Shown: positions 1 to 7,924, counted from the first letter of the stretch. The stretch: DNA of 14,805 nucleotides from Spirochaetaceae bacterium (GCA_030600745.1 JAUVLL010000034.1:1-14805); one strand, 5' to 3'. Notes: a model not told the origin generated them from the sequence alone. Numbers and translations are program-made.

Positions 1-23
1 AAATAAAACTCCTGTACTTTTTA

Positions 24-29
24 TATAAT
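24..29 (+). promoter_or_regulatory. Possible -10 box upstream of birA
   Basis: A perfect TATAAT lies 32 nt before the biotin ligase start. The window begins too close to judge the -35 region: positions 1-6 (aaataa) do not resemble TTGACA. Transcription would begin near 36. Low confidence, because AT-rich intergenic DNA produces such boxes by chance. Confidence 0.35.
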
Positions 30-60
30 ATCTATTAGATCCTTAATTACAGGGGATTAT

Positions 61-870
61 ATGAAAGAACAGGACAGCCAGGATTTTATTAAAGCTCTTA
101 AAACCGGAGACAGAAGTCTAATGCAGAAGGTACCAGGGGCAGAAATCCAAAATCCCTTTAACAAGGCCCCTGTCTATTACATAGATACTGTGAACTCTAC
201 AATGAAACTCGCAGAAGATTTTTTCTCTTCCCAATCTGCTATTGCGGGTATGGTTTTTATGGCTGGAATGCAGACTGCAGGGAGGGGACGTGTTCCGGGA
301 AGGAAATGGGAAGCGGTAAAAGATCAAAACCTGTTGTTTACCCTGGTTTTAACCAAAGAAGAAATGGGGGTAAATCCTCTTCCCATTGTAGTGGGGCTCG
401 GCGTTTCAAAGTACCTGGAAAATCATCATCAACTAAAACCTGAAGTAAAATGGCCCAATGATATCTATATAAATGGCAGGAAAATTGCCGGAATAATTAT
501 TGAATCACGAAAAGGGTTATTTAATATTGGGATCGGGATAAATATAAATCAGACTGAATTTCCAAAATCAATATCAGAAACTGTTACATCCCTGGCTATG
601 GAAAAAAATGATAAATTCGATCTGTTATTAGAATTGGAATTGATTTTGACTGAACTAAAAGAAGTTTTAGGCTGTCATTCCTGGCATAATGATATAAGTT
701 CCAGACTTTATAACGTTGGGAAAGAAGTTTCGGTAAGCACAGGTATTCCCGGGAAAGAGAAGAAAGTAACAGGTGTTATTGAAGATATAGGTTCTTCCGG
801 CCAGTTATTATTAAAAAGTGAAGGAAGCCTTCTTGAGATATACAGTGGGGAGATAGGAAGCCTCTCTTGA
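61..870 (+). CDS. birA: Biotin--[acetyl-CoA-carboxylase] ligase, monofunctional (class I)
   Basis: This enzyme activates biotin with ATP to biotinyl-5'-AMP and transfers it to the conserved lysine of biotin carboxyl carrier domains in the cytoplasm. The 269-residue product shows the BPL/LPL catalytic signatures: STMKLAE (46-52), the biotinyl-AMP loop AGRGRVPGRKW (73-83), KWPNDIYINGRKIAGIIIE (130-148) with the catalytic lysine expected at K141, and GIGININ (157-163). A short C-terminal SH3-like domain fits residues from about 215. There is no N-terminal winged-helix domain as in E. coli BirA, so it should not act as a repressor of biotin genes. The start is supported by AGGGGA at 51-56 just upstream. 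The next gene starts 46 nt downstream. The family call is firm; which proteins it modifies cannot be told from this window. Confidence 0.93.
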   Translation: MKEQDSQDFIKALKTGDRSLMQKVPGAEIQNPFNKAPVYYIDTVNSTMKLAEDFFSSQSAIAGMVFMAGMQTAGRGRVPGRKWEAVKDQNLLFTLVLTKEEMGVNPLPIVVGLGVSKYLENHHQLKPEVKWPNDIYINGRKIAGIIIESRKGLFNIGIGININQTEFPKSISETVTSLAMEKNDKFDLLLELELILTELKEVLGCHSWHNDISSRLYNVGKEVSVSTGIPGKEKKVTGVIEDIGSSGQLLLKSEGSLLEIYSGEIGSLS

Positions 871-916
871 TTAACTGTTATTAATAATCTATTTTATTTT
901 CATTAGGAGTACAGAA

Positions 917-1498
917 ATGGACAATCCAACAAGAGAAGATGCTTTTAATCTTCTACGCGAATTCACAAAATCAGAAAGTTTAATTAAACACGGTCTCTCC
1001 GTTGAGGGTGTTATGAGATACTTTGCAAAAAAAAATAATGAAGATGTGGAAAAATGGGGGATTGTAGGACTTATTCATGATATGGACTACGAGATGTATC
1101 CCGAAGAGCATTGTATAAAGGTAAGAGAGATAATGGAGGAGCGGGAATGGCCGGAAGAATATATCCGTGCGGTCCAGAGCCATGGTTATGGACTCTGTGT
1201 AGATGTTAAACCGGAAACACTTCTCGAGAAAACTCTGTATGCCATTGATGAACTTACCGGTCTTATAACAGCAACAGCCCTTGTACGCCCTTCAAAGAGT
1301 GTAATGGATATGAAAGCCAAATCAGTAAAAAAGAAATGGAAGGCAAAACAGTTTTCAGCCGGAGTTGATCGCAGTATCATAGAAAAAGGTGCAGAAGCTC
1401 TTGGTGTGGAACTATCCGACCTTATTACTGACACCATCATGGGGATGCGGGAAGTCGCCGATGCAATAGGTTTAAAAGGCAATGTGGAAGAAGGCTGA
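917..1498 (+). CDS. HD-domain phosphohydrolase-family protein
   Basis: The 193-residue protein has the layout of a small HD-superfamily metal-dependent phosphohydrolase. H25 (IKHGLSVE), the H54-D55 doublet (GLIHDMD), H89 (QSHGYG) and D111 (AIDELTGL) are the expected metal ligands. Such HDIG-like proteins act on phosphomonoesters or nucleotides, but the substrate cannot be deduced. The C-terminal half (about 128-193) is lysine-rich then helical, with no second domain recognised. AGGAG at 905-909 sits 7 nt before the ATG and supports the start. It lies 46 nt after birA with no clear terminator between, so it may be co-transcribed with it. Cytoplasmic: no signal peptide or membrane segment is seen. 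Confidence 0.8.
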   Translation: MDNPTREDAFNLLREFTKSESLIKHGLSVEGVMRYFAKKNNEDVEKWGIVGLIHDMDYEMYPEEHCIKVREIMEEREWPEEYIRAVQSHGYGLCVDVKPETLLEKTLYAIDELTGLITATALVRPSKSVMDMKAKSVKKKWKAKQFSAGVDRSIIEKGAEALGVELSDLITDTIMGMREVADAIGLKGNVEEG

Positions 1499-1563
1499 AG
1501 GTAGATAGGTTATTAATGTTTAGTCTAAACAGCAAGTTTTTTTAAGAAAATACTGTTATAAAA

Positions 1564-1587
1564 GGAGAAAAGGAGCTTCTTTTTCCC
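1564..1587 (+). other. Imperfect hairpin in the birA-HD gene / groEL gap
   Basis: GGAGAAAAG (1564-1572) can pair imperfectly with CTTTTTCCC (1579-1587) around a 6-nt loop, with one mismatch and one G-U pair. It may end transcripts of the HD-domain gene, but no clean U-tract follows, so it is not called a terminator. The rest of 1499-1620 is AT-rich with no recognisable element. Confidence 0.25.
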
Positions 1588-1624
1588 TATAATGATATTT
1601 TTACTTAATTTTTGGATTTTTATG

Positions 1625-1653
1625 TTGGCAAATGTCAAAAGAATTTGTATCTT
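1625..1653 (+). promoter_or_regulatory. Sigma70-like promoter of groEL
   Basis: TTGGCA (1625-1630, 5/6 match) is separated by 17 nt from TATCTT (1648-1653, 4/6). Transcription would start near 1660, leaving a leader of about 57 nt before the groEL ATG at 1717. No CIRCE inverted repeat (TTAGCACTC-N9-GAGTGCTAA) and no obvious sigma32-type promoter are present between 1499 and 1716. Confidence 0.55.
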
Positions 1654-1716
1654 ACATCTGAAAATTAATAAAAACAAACTAATACAGATTAGCAATTCGC
1701 AGGAGAGGTGAATAAC

Positions 1717-3375
1717 ATGGCAAAACAGATTCTTTATAATGAAGATGCAAGGAGAGCGCTTTTAGCTGGATTTGATAAGCTTACTAATGCAGTGAAAGTG
1801 ACTCTTGGTCCAAAAGGGAGAACTGTCCTTCTGGATAAGAAATTTGGTGCACCAACAGTAACAAAAGATGGTGTTACAGTTGCAAAAGAGATTGAACTTG
1901 AAGATCCCTATGAAAATATGGGTGCTCAGCTTCTAAAGGAAGTAGCAACAAAGACTAACGATGTTGCAGGTGATGGAACTACAACAGCAACGGTACTTGC
2001 GTACGCCATCATTAAGGAAGGTATGAAAAGTGTTGCAGCAGGGATCAACCCCATGGGTATCAAACGTGGTATTGATAAGGCTGTAGCTGATGCAGCTGCT
2101 GAAATTGAAAAGGCTTCCAAGGAAATTAAGGACAAGGAAGAGATTTCACAGGTAGCATCCATTTCCGCTAATAATGACATGGAAATTGGTGATGAAATTG
2201 CCACTGCAATGGAAAAAGTTGGTAAAGACGGTGTTATTACAGTTGAGGACTCAAATACAATTGATACAACAACTGAGTTTGTAGAAGGTATGCAGTTTGA
2301 CAGAGGGTATCTCTCACCATATTTTGCGACTAATAGAGATACTATGGTATCTATTATGGAGAGTCCTTACATACTTATCTATGATAAGAAGATTTCCAGT
2401 ATGAAAGATCTTCTTCCAATTCTGGAGAAGGTTGCACAGGCAAGTAAGCCTATTCTTATTATTGCAGAAGATATCGATGGTGAAGCTCTTGCTACTCTTG
2501 TAGTCAACAGTCTCCGTGGTACCCTGAATGTTGTTGCAGTTAAAGCTCCTGGTTTTGGTGACAGAAGAAAGGCAATGCTCGAAGATATTGCAATTCTTAC
2601 AGGTGGTGAAGTAATATCAGAAGATATTGGAATGAAGCTTGAAAACGCTGAAATTTCCCAGCTTGGAAGCGCAAAGATTGTAAAAGTTGAAAAAGAGAAT
2701 ACAACTCTTATCAATGGTGCAGGTAAAGCTTCAGATTTAAAAGAGAGAATTGCACAGATTAAGGCCCAGATCGATGATACCTCCTCTGATTATGATCGTG
2801 AAAAACTTCAGGAAAGACTTGCCAAGCTCGCTGGCGGCGTTGCAGTTATAAACGTAGGTGCCGCAACTGAAGTTGAGCTCAAAGAGAAAAAACACAGAGT
2901 TGAAGATGCTCTCTCTGCTACAAGAGCTGCCATCGACGAGGGTATAATCCCTGGTGGCGGTGTCACTCTTATCCAGGCAGTTCATGCTCTCGAGAAAGTG
3001 AACATGGATGATCTTGGTGAAGAAGAAAAAATTGGTTATAAAATAGTTAGAAGAGCTCTTGAGGAACCTATCAGACAGATTGCGATAAATGCAGGTCTTG
3101 ATGGAGCTATTGTTGCTGATAAAGCTAAGAATGAGAAAAAGGGTGTTGGATTTGATGCTGCAGCAATGGAATGGGCAGATATGCTGAAAGCCGGAATTAT
3201 TGATCCTGCAAAGGTAACAAGAAGTGCACTTCAGAATGCTGCTTCTATTGCCGCACTTATTTTGACAACTGAATGTGCAGTTACCGATCTCCCTGCTTCT
3301 GATGAAGGTGCTGGAATGCCTCCAATGGGTGCTGGCGGTATGGGTGGAATGGGAGGCATGGGCGGAATGATGTAA
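1717..3375 (+). CDS. groEL: 60 kDa chaperonin GroEL
   Basis: GroEL forms the double-ring cytosolic chaperonin that, with GroES, folds proteins in an ATP-driven cycle. The 552-residue product is full length and typical throughout: MAKQI start, GPKGRTV (31-37), the ATP-site motif DGTTTATVLAYA (86-97), an apical domain in the middle, AAIDEGIIPGGG in the returning equatorial domain, and a C-terminal GGM-repeat tail ending in MM. An in-frame GTG at 1708 would add three residues, but it overlaps the ribosome binding site AGGAGAGG (1701-1708). That site is correctly spaced for ATG 1717, so 1717 is preferred. groES is not adjacent: the upstream neighbour is the HD-domain gene. A sigma70-like promoter precedes it and a strong terminator follows, so groEL is probably monocistronic or weakly coupled to the next small gene. 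Confidence 0.98.
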   Translation: MAKQILYNEDARRALLAGFDKLTNAVKVTLGPKGRTVLLDKKFGAPTVTKDGVTVAKEIELEDPYENMGAQLLKEVATKTNDVAGDGTTTATVLAYAIIKEGMKSVAAGINPMGIKRGIDKAVADAAAEIEKASKEIKDKEEISQVASISANNDMEIGDEIATAMEKVGKDGVITVEDSNTIDTTTEFVEGMQFDRGYLSPYFATNRDTMVSIMESPYILIYDKKISSMKDLLPILEKVAQASKPILIIAEDIDGEALATLVVNSLRGTLNVVAVKAPGFGDRRKAMLEDIAILTGGEVISEDIGMKLENAEISQLGSAKIVKVEKENTTLINGAGKASDLKERIAQIKAQIDDTSSDYDREKLQERLAKLAGGVAVINVGAATEVELKEKKHRVEDALSATRAAIDEGIIPGGGVTLIQAVHALEKVNMDDLGEEEKIGYKIVRRALEEPIRQIAINAGLDGAIVADKAKNEKKGVGFDAAAMEWADMLKAGIIDPAKVTRSALQNAASIAALILTTECAVTDLPASDEGAGMPPMGAGGMGGMGGMGGMM

Positions 3376-3410
3376 GCCCATTCTGAACTATTCCTGTTTC
3401 AGATATCAGA

Positions 3411-3444
3411 GGGTTGTTCCATTGTTAATGGGCAACCCTTTTTT
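3411..3444 (+). terminator. Rho-independent terminator of groEL
   Basis: GGGTTG (3411-3416) pairs with CAACCC (3433-3438), and CCATT (3419-3423) with AATGG (3427-3431), around a 3-nt loop with a small internal bulge. Six T follow at 3439-3444. It lies 35 nt after the groEL stop. Confidence 0.88.
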
Positions 3445-3470
3445 AATATTGAAAGTAGTTGGAGTTGAGT

Positions 3471-3764
3471 ATGAAAAAGATAGATTTCATGTTTGCAATT
3501 GGATATCAGGGGGTATCTGCAATTGTGGATAAGAATGCAAAGAATCAATATGGTAAATTATCAGGCAGGGAACTTTCTGAGAAGGGGTTATTCAAAACTG
3601 CTTTTTGCAGTGCACTCTACGATAAAGATAATTCCGGACTTAAAGATGTTGTTGCTGTTTTTAATCGTATGAGTGGTGAATCACTGTCATCTGTGGAATC
3701 TGTGAAACGGCTTTTAGGTGTCTTTGATGTTCCTGATAATATTACAAAAGTAATATACGTGTAA
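3471..3764 (+). CDS. Hypothetical protein, 97 residues
   Basis: I do not recognise this small protein (MKKIDFMFAIGYQGVSAIVD at the N-terminus). It is soluble in composition, has no signal peptide or metal-binding motif, and contains one cysteine (in FKTAFCSALYD). The middle is mixed charged, and the C-terminal third (SVESVKRLLGVFDVP) looks helical and then ends in a hydrophobic ITKVIYV. The reading frame extends back to a TTG at 3459, but GGAG at 3461-3464 lies 6 nt before ATG 3471, so 3471 is preferred. It sits between the groEL terminator and the yajC promoter, so it must be read either by leakage from groEL or from its own promoter. A weak candidate promoter is TTGTTA 3422-3427 with TAATAT 3444-3449, spacing 16, overlapping the terminator. 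Codon use resembles its neighbours, which supports a real gene. Confidence 0.7.
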   Translation: MKKIDFMFAIGYQGVSAIVDKNAKNQYGKLSGRELSEKGLFKTAFCSALYDKDNSGLKDVVAVFNRMSGESLSSVESVKRLLGVFDVPDNITKVIYV

Positions 3765-3771
3765 ATCCTTC

Positions 3772-3800
3772 TTGACTCATCACAGTTTCCATGCTATTTT
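3772..3800 (+). promoter_or_regulatory. Sigma70-like promoter of yajC-secD-secF
   Basis: TTGACT (3772-3777, 5/6) and TATTTT (3795-3800, 4/6) are separated by 17 nt. Transcription would start near 3807, giving a leader of about 31 nt that contains the GAGGT ribosome binding site (3824-3828). Confidence 0.6.
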
Positions 3801-3837
3801 TCTTCGACATATGTAATTTAAATGAGGTAATCAATTT

Positions 3838-4170
3838 ATGGCAAATTTATTCGCAAAGCTTCCTATGTTAATGGGAGTTCCCGAGGGCGGTGCTTCCGGT
3901 GGTTCAGGTCAGATGGTCACAACCTTTATTACTTTTGGACTTGTAATACTTATTTTTTATTTTCTTATTATAAGACCCCAGAACAAAAAACAGAAAGAAA
4001 CAAAGAAGATGCTTTCAGCTTTAAAAAAAGGCGATAAAGTAGTTTCTATTGGTGGTGTTCACGGTACTGTTGTTGCAGTTAAAGAACAGACAACAGTCGT
4101 AAAGGTTGATGATAATATAAAACTGGAATTCTCAAAAAGCGCAATTTCCTCAGTAGTAAGTAAAGGTTAA
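3838..4170 (+). CDS. yajC: Preprotein translocase accessory subunit YajC
   Basis: YajC is a small single-span inner-membrane protein that associates with SecDF and the SecYEG channel. The 110-residue product has the family layout: a short Gly/Ser-rich N-terminus, one membrane helix at about 28-45 (FITFGLVILIFYFLII) ending in the hallmark RPQNKKQKE, then a cytosolic domain with LKKGDKVVSIGGVHGTVV. GAGGT at 3824-3828 is 9 nt before the ATG. It is the first gene of the yajC-secD-secF group, 18 nt before secD, the usual bacterial order. Confidence 0.95.
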   Translation: MANLFAKLPMLMGVPEGGASGGSGQMVTTFITFGLVILIFYFLIIRPQNKKQKETKKMLSALKKGDKVVSIGGVHGTVVAVKEQTTVVKVDDNIKLEFSKSAISSVVSKG

Positions 4171-4188
4171 GAAGCGTAGGAGTAGAAA

Positions 4189-5913
4189 ATGAGCAAACGT
4201 GCACGATTATTAATTGTGCTTCTTGTTCTGGTTGCAGGTGGAGTGTTTCTCTATCCTACATTTAACTGGTACTATATGATCCCTCAGGATCAGAAGGAAC
4301 TTGCAGCCGGTTCAAAAGAACAGATACAGGCATACGCCAGAGGCCGGGCCTCAAGAGATTTTATAGAATTGAAAGATCTTGTTGTAAAAGATCAGGACTC
4401 AGTAATGCCTGATAAATTTGGATTTCTAACGGTCGAGGCCAAAGATAACTATAAAATGGAAAAACGGGATTTCCCGGACACATGGTCAATTGCTGCAGTT
4501 CTTAACAGCCTCGGCAGTGAAAAAAGTGTTTTTAATTCTCTTGAAAATCAATACAGAGAAACTCTGCTTGATATTAAGGAATCCAGTAGTAAGATTCTTC
4601 AGCTGGGTCTTGATTTATCAGGTGGTATGTCTATTTTGCTTGAAGCTGATATTGACAGTCTGGAAAGAAGACTTGGTCATACTGCAAGCTCTGATGATCA
4701 GAATCAGGCTATTGACAGGGCGATGGAGATTCTTAATAACCGTATTGATAAATTCGGTGTTACAGAACCACAGATCAGACGACAGGGATCTACACAGATT
4801 GCAATAGAGATTCCAGGAGCTGCTGATCCGGAAAGAGTAAATGCTTTTTTGATGGGAAAAGGTTCTTTAAACTTTCATATTGTAGACCAGGAAGCCAGTC
4901 AGATGCTTTCTACGTACTTTAATGAGCATCCTGGTGATGTCTTTGCTGAAGACGGCTCTGTTAAGAGACTGGATTTTATTGAAGCCGGTGATGTTGTACG
5001 AGGTTACTACACTAAAGATGAGTATGGAATTGATCAGCTTCAACGTTACGTTGTTGTTTCTGAGGAGATAGGTCTTGATGGATCACATATACAGGAAGCA
5101 ACTGTTGCCAGTCATCCTGTAACAGGAAAACCTGTAATCAATTTTACCCTTGATCAGGGGGGTGGCGAAATATTCTTCAAACTGACTACAGCAAATGAAG
5201 GGAAGACTCTCGCAGTGCTTCTTGATGATAAAGTAAAATCTATGGCAGTAATAAATGAACCTATCAGGGAAAGAGTTCAAATGTCCGGTTTTGATAGGGC
5301 CGAGGCTACTAATCTTGCTCTGGTACTTAGAACAGCAGCAATGCCTGTTGATTTAATGATAAATAACCAGCAGGCGGTAGGTGCTTCTTTAGGTGAAGAT
5401 TCTGTCAGACAGGGTCTTCAGGCCATAACTCTTGGTTTTTTACTTGTTATAGTTTTTATGCTGATCTACTATCTGGGGGCCGGGTTTGTCGCAGACATTG
5501 CTCTGATGTTAAACCTTGTGTTTATTGTTGCTATTCTATCTGCATTTAATTTAACTCTTACACTTACAAGTATAGCGGGTATTATTCTTACTGTTGGTAT
5601 GGCAGTAGATGCAAATGTAATTATTTTCGAAAGAATTAAAGAAGAGTGCAGATTGGGTAAATCTCCGGAAGCTTCCGTGAAGGCCGGCTTTAGAAAGGCT
5701 TTCTGGACTATTATGGATGCAAATATAACTACCTTTATAGCAGCTCTGGTTCTTTCCCAGATGGCGTCCGGGCCAATACAGGGTTTTGCTAATACCCTTG
5801 CTGTTGGTATAGTCAGCTCAATGTTTACAGCCTTGTTTGTTTCACGACTTATGTTTGATTTTACAACTGAGAAACTGAAAATTAAAAAACTCAGTTTAGG
5901 CTGGAGGGTATAA
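4189..5913 (+). CDS. secD: Protein translocase subunit SecD
   Basis: SecD with SecF forms a proton-driven inner-membrane complex that pulls preproteins to the periplasmic side after SecA/SecYEG action. The 574-residue protein has a first membrane helix near 7-25, a long periplasmic region and a cluster of five helices from about 410. The P1 domain carries LGLDLSGGMSILLEAD (about 139-154) and then EILNNRIDKFGVTEPQIRRQG. The membrane block contains the family motif GMAVDANVIIFERIKEE, whose aspartate is the expected proton-path residue. AGGAG at 4178-4182 lies 6 nt before the ATG. Its stop overlaps the secF start by one base (TAATG), which implies translational coupling. Length is normal for the family. 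Confidence 0.97.
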   Translation: MSKRARLLIVLLVLVAGGVFLYPTFNWYYMIPQDQKELAAGSKEQIQAYARGRASRDFIELKDLVVKDQDSVMPDKFGFLTVEAKDNYKMEKRDFPDTWSIAAVLNSLGSEKSVFNSLENQYRETLLDIKESSSKILQLGLDLSGGMSILLEADIDSLERRLGHTASSDDQNQAIDRAMEILNNRIDKFGVTEPQIRRQGSTQIAIEIPGAADPERVNAFLMGKGSLNFHIVDQEASQMLSTYFNEHPGDVFAEDGSVKRLDFIEAGDVVRGYYTKDEYGIDQLQRYVVVSEEIGLDGSHIQEATVASHPVTGKPVINFTLDQGGGEIFFKLTTANEGKTLAVLLDDKVKSMAVINEPIRERVQMSGFDRAEATNLALVLRTAAMPVDLMINNQQAVGASLGEDSVRQGLQAITLGFLLVIVFMLIYYLGAGFVADIALMLNLVFIVAILSAFNLTLTLTSIAGIILTVGMAVDANVIIFERIKEECRLGKSPEASVKAGFRKAFWTIMDANITTFIAALVLSQMASGPIQGFANTLAVGIVSSMFTALFVSRLMFDFTTEKLKIKKLSLGWRV

Positions 5914-7229
5914 TGAAAAAAGTGATAAAATTCACAAAAATCAGATATCTTATGTTTCTTGTATCGGTGCTTGCTATTGCAGGTGGGATTATCGGAACTA
6001 CAGCCAATAGTGGTTTTAACTTAGGTATTGACTATCAGGCTGGTTTGAATCAGCGGGTTCAGATTGTGCCGGTTGCTTTTACAGTAGCATACAATGGTGT
6101 CAGTGATGTATCTTTTAATATGTCAGGAACCGATTTAACTTTAGAATTGAGAAATGATGAGGGTGTGACAAGTTATTCTTATTTGTTTACCGATTACCCG
6201 ACTATTGCTGATCTTAATAGTGCTATGTCGGAGATACCGGGTCTGGTTATTGGGTTAGTCTCTTCCGGTACAGCGAAATCAGTAGATCTTACTTCCGGTT
6301 TGAATTATCCACTGGAGATTACAGCAGAAGCTTCTTATGTAAATATAGTTGGTACTGATGCTGTTCCCATTAATAAAGTCAGAGCGGCTCTTTCAGGACT
6401 TGGGAACCCTCTGGTACAGGTTGTTGGTAAAGAATTTTTAAGTGAGTTTATTATTCGGGTCAGTGATCCCGAAGGTAGTAAAAAAGATGAGATTGAAATA
6501 CATATTATCAGCTCTTTGGAAAAAGTTTTTGGTGACAATACTGTTGTTATTAAACAATCGGATTATGTAGGTCCCAGGTTTTCAAGCAGTCTGGTAAGTC
6601 AGTCTGTTTCTCTTACATTAGTTGCTCTTTTGCTGATACTTGTCTATATCTGGTTCAGGTTTAAGCTTGGGTTTGCAATTTCTGCAATAACGGCTTTAGC
6701 ACACGATGTGCTGATTATGCTGGGATTTATTGGAACCATAGGTATGGAAGTTTCCACAACAACTATTGCAGCTGTGTTAACAATTATTGGTTATTCCCTG
6801 AATGATACAATCGTAGTATTTGACAGAATTAGAGAAAATCAGGGACTTCTTAAGGGTGATCGATTTAATAATATCGTAGATACAAGTATTACTCAGTCTC
6901 TTAGTAGAACAATAATAACTTCTCTAACAACCTTGCTTGCTGTTACTGCTTTGTATGTTTTTGGAACAGGTTCAATAAAGGACTTTGCACTGAGTATGAT
7001 TGTTGGTATTTTTATTGGAACATACTCTTCAATATTTATTGCTTCCCCTGTACTTCTCGAATTGACCAATGTTGCAAAAAAGCGAAAGGCAAAAAAGAGT
7101 GGTGTCGGTACCCAGGTGCCTGTTGTTACTGATGTGCAGAATGTTGATGGTTCCGGTTCACTGGTAAAAACAACAGCGATTCCTGAAGTGGAGAGAAAGC
7201 TGAGAGGGAAACGGAAAAAGAAGAAATAG
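5913..7229 (+). CDS. secF: Protein translocase subunit SecF, with enlarged periplasmic domain
   Basis: SecF is the partner of SecD in the proton-driven export complex. The 438-residue product keeps the membrane core: TM1 about 12-29, VGPRFSSSLVSQS (219-231), a helix block 232-384, and the SecF signature IIGYSLNDTIVVFDRIREN (291-309). Two parts are unusual. The segment normally reading G(I/V)DF(T/S)GG just after TM1 reads GIDYQAG (38-44). About 85 extra residues (roughly 50-140) separate it from the usual NKVRAAL region (154-160), and this insert has strand-like, low-charge composition. The C-terminus adds about 50 residues ending in a lysine-rich RGKRKKKK tail. Bacterial SecF is more often around 300-330 residues. 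GGAGGG at 5903-5908 is 4 nt before the start, inside the end of secD. The identity is firm; the role of the insert is unknown. Confidence 0.95.
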   Translation: MKKVIKFTKIRYLMFLVSVLAIAGGIIGTTANSGFNLGIDYQAGLNQRVQIVPVAFTVAYNGVSDVSFNMSGTDLTLELRNDEGVTSYSYLFTDYPTIADLNSAMSEIPGLVIGLVSSGTAKSVDLTSGLNYPLEITAEASYVNIVGTDAVPINKVRAALSGLGNPLVQVVGKEFLSEFIIRVSDPEGSKKDEIEIHIISSLEKVFGDNTVVIKQSDYVGPRFSSSLVSQSVSLTLVALLLILVYIWFRFKLGFAISAITALAHDVLIMLGFIGTIGMEVSTTTIAAVLTIIGYSLNDTIVVFDRIRENQGLLKGDRFNNIVDTSITQSLSRTIITSLTTLLAVTALYVFGTGSIKDFALSMIVGIFIGTYSSIFIASPVLLELTNVAKKRKAKKSGVGTQVPVVTDVQNVDGSGSLVKTTAIPEVERKLRGKRKKKK

Positions 7230-7240
7230 CTTATAATTCT

Positions 7241-7272
7241 AAAGCCGGTCCTTTGTAAGGGATCGGCTTTTT
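7241..7272 (+). terminator. Hairpin terminator after secF
   Basis: AAAGCCGGTCC (7241-7251) pairs with GGATCGGCTTT (7260-7270), including one G-U pair, around an 8-nt loop. A short T run follows, then AAATTTT. No promoter is visible between it and the next start at 7295, so it may be partial. Confidence 0.8.
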
Positions 7273-7294
7273 AAATTTTAAATCAGGGGAATTT

Positions 7295-7924
7295 ATGGAC
7301 AATCTGGAATATCTTAGATCATTTATTAATAGGGACTCAGGTATTCTTTTGGATATAGAGAGCAGTAGTCCTGACAGAGATGATATTCAGCCCTCTATTG
7401 AAACGGAATTAGGGAAATTCCTTGGTTTAATAATCAGACTGACAAATGCACAAAAAGTTCTTGAAATTGGCAGTGGTATAGGTTATTCAACTATATGGCT
7501 TGGAGAAGCTGTAAAAGTAACATCCGGTAAAGTCGTAACCATAGATAATCATGAAAGAACTCATAAAGAAGTAATAAAAAACATAAAAGCTGCTGGATTG
7601 AATAACTGGATTGAAATAAAATTAGGTAATGCGGAAGATTTGATTATGGATCTCGAAGATGAATGGGATATTGTCTTTCAGGATGGCGGAAAGTATCTTT
7701 ATCCTGTGCTTCATGATAAAATTGTCCGATTGACGAGGGTTGGCGGGTTGATTATTGCAGATGATACCTTGTTTAAGGTAAATACAGAGGTTAGAAAAGG
7801 TCTTGGAGACTATATGGATGAATACAATAAAATGGTATTTGCCGATAGTCGATTGTATTCAACTATTCTGACAGTTGGTCATGGAATAACGGTCTCCTTA
7901 AAGACAGGATCTGATAGTGAGTAA
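7295..7924 (+). CDS. SAM-dependent O-methyltransferase family protein (Methyltransf_3 / TrmR-like)
   Basis: This is a class I SAM-dependent methyltransferase of 209 residues. Motif I is VLEIGSGIGYST (55-66). An acidic residue binding the SAM ribose follows at D84 (VTIDNHER). DIVFQDGGK (125-133) and GGLIIADDTLF (150-160) match the O-methyltransferase family, where acidic residues near D156/D157 help hold a divalent metal. Relatives include catechol-type O-methyltransferases and the tRNA wobble-uridine methyltransferase TrmR. The substrate here cannot be told from sequence alone. AGGGGA (7285-7290) supports the ATG. The gene overlaps ispH by 8 nt, so the two are translationally coupled. It is cytoplasmic, with no signal peptide. 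Confidence 0.82.
   Translation: MDNLEYLRSFINRDSGILLDIESSSPDRDDIQPSIETELGKFLGLIIRLTNAQKVLEIGSGIGYSTIWLGEAVKVTSGKVVTIDNHERTHKEVIKNIKAAGLNNWIEIKLGNAEDLIMDLEDEWDIVFQDGGKYLYPVLHDKIVRLTRVGGLIIADDTLFKVNTEVRKGLGDYMDEYNKMVFADSRLYSTILTVGHGITVSLKTGSDSE

Noticed and set aside
1588..1593. TATAAT as a groEL promoter -10 box
   Set aside because: No -35-like sequence lies 16-18 nt upstream, and the box at 1625-1653 fits better.
1499..1716. CIRCE operator for groEL
   Set aside because: No TTAGCACTC-N9-GAGTGCTAA or near match was found in the gap.
2737..3381. A 214-codon minus-strand reading frame opposite groEL
   Set aside because: It is the shadow of a strongly conserved gene. The translation is cysteine/serine-rich and low-complexity in style, with no recognisable domain.
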